Of a stretch of 34,179 bases of DNA, positions 31,855 to 34,179 are shown piece by piece. This stretch comes from Dehalococcoidia bacterium (GTDB taxonomy: Bacteria; Chloroflexota; Dehalococcoidia; Dehalococcoidales; UBA1222), in the NCBI GenBank assembly GCA_009783135.1, contig WRHS01000003.1, positions 1 through 34,179 of the forward strand. The letters run 5' to 3'. Under the pieces are notes generated by a model. It saw nothing but the letters and a program-made list of their open reading frames with translations, was not told where the DNA came from and did not search any database. The stretch's first letter is position 1; each line of letters starts with the position of its first letter. The position numbers and the translations under genes were made by a program.

Positions 31855-32280
31855 TTAATGTAACTCCAGACTTTCCAATATCTGCCATGCTTCGGCCAGA
31901 TCATCTGCTTTTTCGATTTCCCAGGCAGCCTTGTCCCACAACTCAAGGTAGTTGTTGGTGCCAACCACCACAACATCGCCTCCCAGGCTGGCATAGGCCC
32001 GCAGTGTGCTTGGTATGGTTATGCGACCCTGAGAGTCAAATTCCGTGGGTGAAGCCGAGCCGAAAAGGGCACGTTGTATTTTGCGCAGCTTACTGTGGGA
32101 TAATCCTCCGCCTGTAATACTGTCCGCCACTTTTTTCCATTCGGCAACAGTGTAAAGGGCTAGGCATTTCTCAGGGCTCGGCGCTACAATGACGCCGTCC
32201 CTGAAAAACGAACGAAAACGGGGAGGTAATGGCACCCGCCCTTTTTCATCCAAGCGATACTCAAATTCACCAAGAAACAT
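31855..32280 (-). CDS. mraZ: MraZ, transcriptional regulator of the dcw cluster
   Basis: A 141-residue protein with two tandem AbrB-like halves: FLGEFEYRLDEKGRVPLPPRFR and ASPTEFDSQGRITIPSTLRAY, each with the DxKGR / DxxGR core. MraZ forms a ring that binds short direct repeats before its own gene. Such repeats are visible at 32298-32323. The start MFLGEF at 32280 is the family norm; the frame opens further up but would cover the operator. It leads rsmH. Confidence 0.94.
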   Translation of the reverse strand: MFLGEFEYRLDEKGRVPLPPRFRSFFRDGVIVAPSPEKCLALYTVAEWKKVADSITGGGLSHSKLRKIQRALFGSASPTEFDSQGRITIPSTLRAYASLGGDVVVVGTNNYLELWDKAAWEIEKADDLAEAWQILESLELH

Positions 32281-32297
32281 GGATTGTAAAACCTCTT

Positions 32298-32323
32298 TCA
32301 CCACTTTTCACCACTATTAACCA
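32298..32323 (-). promoter_or_regulatory. MraZ-binding repeats (operator)
   Basis: Three hexamers at 10-bp steps on the minus strand: TGGTTA (32323-32318), TGGTGA (32313-32308), TGGTGA (32303-32298). This spacing and core fit the known MraZ boxes, and they sit between the promoter and the mraZ start. Confidence 0.85.
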
Positions 32324-32353
32324 TTCTACACTAGTTCAATGCGTCATTGTCAA
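32323..32353 (-). promoter_or_regulatory. mraZ promoter
   Basis: TTGACA (32353-32348). The -10 could be TGTAGA with a 17-nt spacer or TAGAAT with 19. It abuts the MraZ boxes. Confidence 0.6.
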
Positions 32354-32476
32354 TACTTTTGAGAGGAAAATTTAGTTAACGGACAACTTATCTTGTCAAG
32401 GCTTGGGGCGAGTTTGGGGGGGGTGAACCGCTGATAACTTTGAAATAGGCTCAAAAGCCAGAAGGCTTGTTATCAC

Positions 32477-32504
32477 TTGCTTTTTATTGTGTCTGTGCTA
32501 AAAT
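32477..32504 (+). promoter_or_regulatory. Promoter of the DUF4143 ATPase gene
   Basis: TTGCTT (32477-32482), 16-nt spacer, TAAAAT (32499-32504), 36 nt before the ATG. Confidence 0.5.
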
Positions 32505-32540
32505 AAAATCTGAGTTTAGATTAGCCGGAAGAGGTGTGGA

Positions 32541-33767
32541 ATGTATAGAAGAAGGCATATTGAAAAAGTAGTTGCGCAGACATCTGAAACATTTCAGACA
32601 ATACTGCTTACCGGGGCAAGACAGGTTGGAAAATCCTCTCTTTTTGAAAATTCTGTTGCAAGAGATATTCAGCAGGTTACATTAGACGACTTTAGCGTGC
32701 TCAAAGCGGTAAAACGCGATGCTCAAGGGTTCCTGGATGATAATCCTCCGCCTCTTTTCATCGACGAAATCCAGTATGCGCCTGAGCTTTTTCGTGGGAT
32801 AAAAATGGCTGTTGATAAAAGAAAGTCTGATAACGGACTTTACTATATGACAGGCTCTCAGAAGTTCGAGTTAATGCAAGGCGTAAGTGAAAGCCTGTCT
32901 GGAAGGATTGCCATATTAAATTTACTTGGCTTTTCAGCACGCGAGCTCGCAGGGGACGAATTTGATTTGCCTTTTATGCCAACACAGGAATATCTGCGGG
33001 GCAGAAAACCACTTAGCATGTTGGATATGCCGGAATTATGGTCGCGTATTCATCGCGGTTCTTTCCCGCAGGTGGCGTTGAATCCTTCGGTTGACTGGAC
33101 AAGATACTATTCTGCGTATGTAAAGACATATGTCGAAAGGGACGTGCAACAACTGTCACAAGTCGGAGACAATGTCGCTTTTGTAAATTTTATGACGGCA
33201 CTTGCCGCCCGCACGGGGCAACTCTTAAACATCGCCTCAATTGCGCGGGATGTTGGGATGAGTGAGCCTACAATCAAGAAGTGGCTTTCCGTTTTGGAGG
33301 CGTCAAACATTGTTTATTTGCTACGCCCCTTTTCTCTTAATGTAACATCGCGGGTAGTAAAAACTCCGAAGGTTTACTTTTTAGATACCGGTCTTGCAAG
33401 CTATCTTTGCGGGTGGTTAACGCCTGAAACACTGCAAAAAGGCGCTATGAGCGTACAGATGTTTGAAACATATGCCGTGGGCGAAATCCTGAAGTCCTAT
33501 TATAATGCGGGTAAAGAGCCGTCAATTTACTTCTTCCGCAACAATAGAGCCGAGGAAGTCGACATTCTGCTTTATCAGGACGGCACACTCTATCCGGTCG
33601 AAATCAAAAAAACGGCAAGCCCCAACCCCGGAGACGTTGCCACATTCAAACTATTGGAGGCCGCATATCCATCCATCCCAATTGGTGGCGGCGGACTTAT
33701 TTGCACCTATGACAAGGTGTTATCACTCGGCGAAAAGGTAAGGAGCATTCCGCTGAATTATCTATAG
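32541..33767 (+). CDS. AAA ATPase with DUF4143 and nuclease-like C-terminus
   Basis: A 408-residue protein with the AAA_14 core: Walker A LTGARQVGKSS, Walker B LFIDEIQYAP, sensor YMTGSQKFELM, and the DUF4143 part (TYVERDVQQL, winged-helix ARDVGMSEPTIKKWLSVLEAS, YFLDTGLASYLCG). The C-terminus has EEVDILLYQDGTLYPVEIKKT, a PD-(D/E)XK-type pattern. The family is widespread in bacteria and archaea and often moves horizontally; its job is not established, and links to defence or mobile elements are inference. It is alone on its strand. Confidence 0.9.
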   Translation: MYRRRHIEKVVAQTSETFQTILLTGARQVGKSSLFENSVARDIQQVTLDDFSVLKAVKRDAQGFLDDNPPPLFIDEIQYAPELFRGIKMAVDKRKSDNGLYYMTGSQKFELMQGVSESLSGRIAILNLLGFSARELAGDEFDLPFMPTQEYLRGRKPLSMLDMPELWSRIHRGSFPQVALNPSVDWTRYYSAYVKTYVERDVQQLSQVGDNVAFVNFMTALAARTGQLLNIASIARDVGMSEPTIKKWLSVLEASNIVYLLRPFSLNVTSRVVKTPKVYFLDTGLASYLCGWLTPETLQKGAMSVQMFETYAVGEILKSYYNAGKEPSIYFFRNNRAEEVDILLYQDGTLYPVEIKKTASPNPGDVATFKLLEAAYPSIPIGGGGLICTYDKVLSLGEKVRSIPLNYL

Positions 33768-33907
33768 GCTTCATGCTTTTGGGTGAGGTTTTGGGTTGGT
33801 GTCGGTAATCATGTTTATGGTACCAAGATTTGGTTTGCATGTGCATATAGGGTATAAATATATCTGTTAAGTGCAAAAAGCAGCAATAACACATAAAAAT
33901 ATGGCTA

Positions 33908-33942
33908 TTGACGCGCGCATTATTTTTGCATATAATGCGCGC
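33908..33942 (+). promoter_or_regulatory. Promoter with palindromic operator before the Xre gene
   Basis: TTGACG (33908-33913), 17-nt spacer, perfect TATAAT (33931-33936). A perfect inverted repeat GCGCGCATTAT / ATAATGCGCGC (33913-33923, 33932-33942, 8-nt gap) covers spacer and -10, so a dimeric repressor would block it. Confidence 0.8.
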
Positions 33943-33967
33943 AACACTTTAGCATTGAAAGCGGGTT

Positions 33968-34164
33968 ATGCTACACATGGATTTGGATGAAAAGAAATTA
34001 GGGGAGACCATACGCCGCCTTAGAATTCACAAGGGAATACCTCTTGAGGAAGTGGCTGCAAAAGCCTGTGTGCTATGGACCACATCGATTATAATCTGCT
34101 CCATACCAATCAGTATGATTCACTATTTGCGGTTATCCGCCGCTTAGATAGTGTGGACACGTGA
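33968..34164 (+). pseudogene. Frameshifted Xre/HTH repressor
   Basis: The first frame gives MLHMDLDEKKLGETIRRLR and IHKGIPLEEVAAKACV, the first helices of a Cro/CI-type HTH, then loses the pattern and stops at 34147. Another frame resumes QYDSLFAVIRRLDSVDT and stops at 34164, matching the usual end of such proteins. So one net frameshift falls near 34068-34110. A strong promoter with a palindrome lies before it. A sequencing error could give the same picture. Confidence 0.7.
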
Positions 34165-34179
34165 TAAAAACAGTAGTAT

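Noticed and set aside
30798..31994. Longer RsmH start overlapping mraZ
   Set aside because: The extension is mraZ sequence in another frame; ATG at 31844 has its own ribosome site.
32400..32425. G-rich run as a G-quadruplex
   Set aside because: Only one long G-run, with too few regularly spaced G-tracts nearby.
1..34179. CRISPR array
   Set aside because: No regularly spaced direct repeats of 25-40 nt were seen.
1..34179. Insertion sequence or transposase gene
   Set aside because: No transposase motif was found, despite the duplicated ToxIN locus.

Overview
The window looks like a chromosomal segment of a low-to-mid GC bacterium, most likely a member of the Dehalococcoidia (Chloroflexota). 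Three things point there: the FtsZ sequence type, a division cluster reduced to mraZ-rsmH and ftsA-ftsZ with no mur or penicillin-binding-protein genes between them, and the general gene mix. The assignment is inference from gene content and remembered sequence style, not a search result.

Layout, left to right. 1-2662 (all minus): tatA, a tatB-like gene, then one continuous ORF in which the first two thirds of TatC run directly into the lipobox of a phosphate-binding PstS, followed by the start of pstC. 2663-7410: a possible structured leader, a small membrane protein, an RluB-type pseudouridine synthase, two glutaredoxin-like proteins, a TrhA/hemolysin III protein, a CPBP protease, PlsY and a zinc-ribbon/TM2 protein. 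7411-16365 is a defence-rich stretch: a zinc-finger hypothetical, HsdS, an HsdM with an N-terminal HsdR-type nuclease domain, tRNA-Ala(UGC), the HerA / HAS-barrel / NurA operon, and a type III (ToxIN) toxin-antitoxin locus. 16366-21660: CCA-adding enzyme, a divergent PadR regulator with palindromic operators, PriA, and ribosomal protein L19 with a long acidic tail. 21740-22150 is a second, decayed ToxIN copy whose promoter and antitoxin RNA still look intact. 22206-27734: a membrane-anchored cohesin-like protein, a secreted GDPD protein carrying cohesin-like and dockerin domains, and a beta-propeller lipoprotein. 27960-32353: an orphan RelB/DinJ-like antitoxin, then ftsZ, ftsA, rsmH and mraZ with a textbook set of MraZ boxes. 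32541-34179: a DUF4143-type AAA ATPase and a frameshifted Xre repressor gene behind a palindromic operator.

The strongest lead is the pair of ToxIN loci. Each has a consensus promoter, a short RNA with a single ToxI-like repeat instead of a tandem array, a GC-rich hairpin acting as attenuating terminator, and then the toxin frame. In the second copy the toxin has lost most of its interior while the RNA part is preserved, so it may act as an orphan antitoxin. Other leads are the TatC-PstS fusion, the helicase-less nuclease/methylase plus S-subunit pair beside a tRNA gene, the possible cohesin-dockerin pairing of two neighbouring surface proteins, and the long loop-poor perfect palindromes that end several transcription units.
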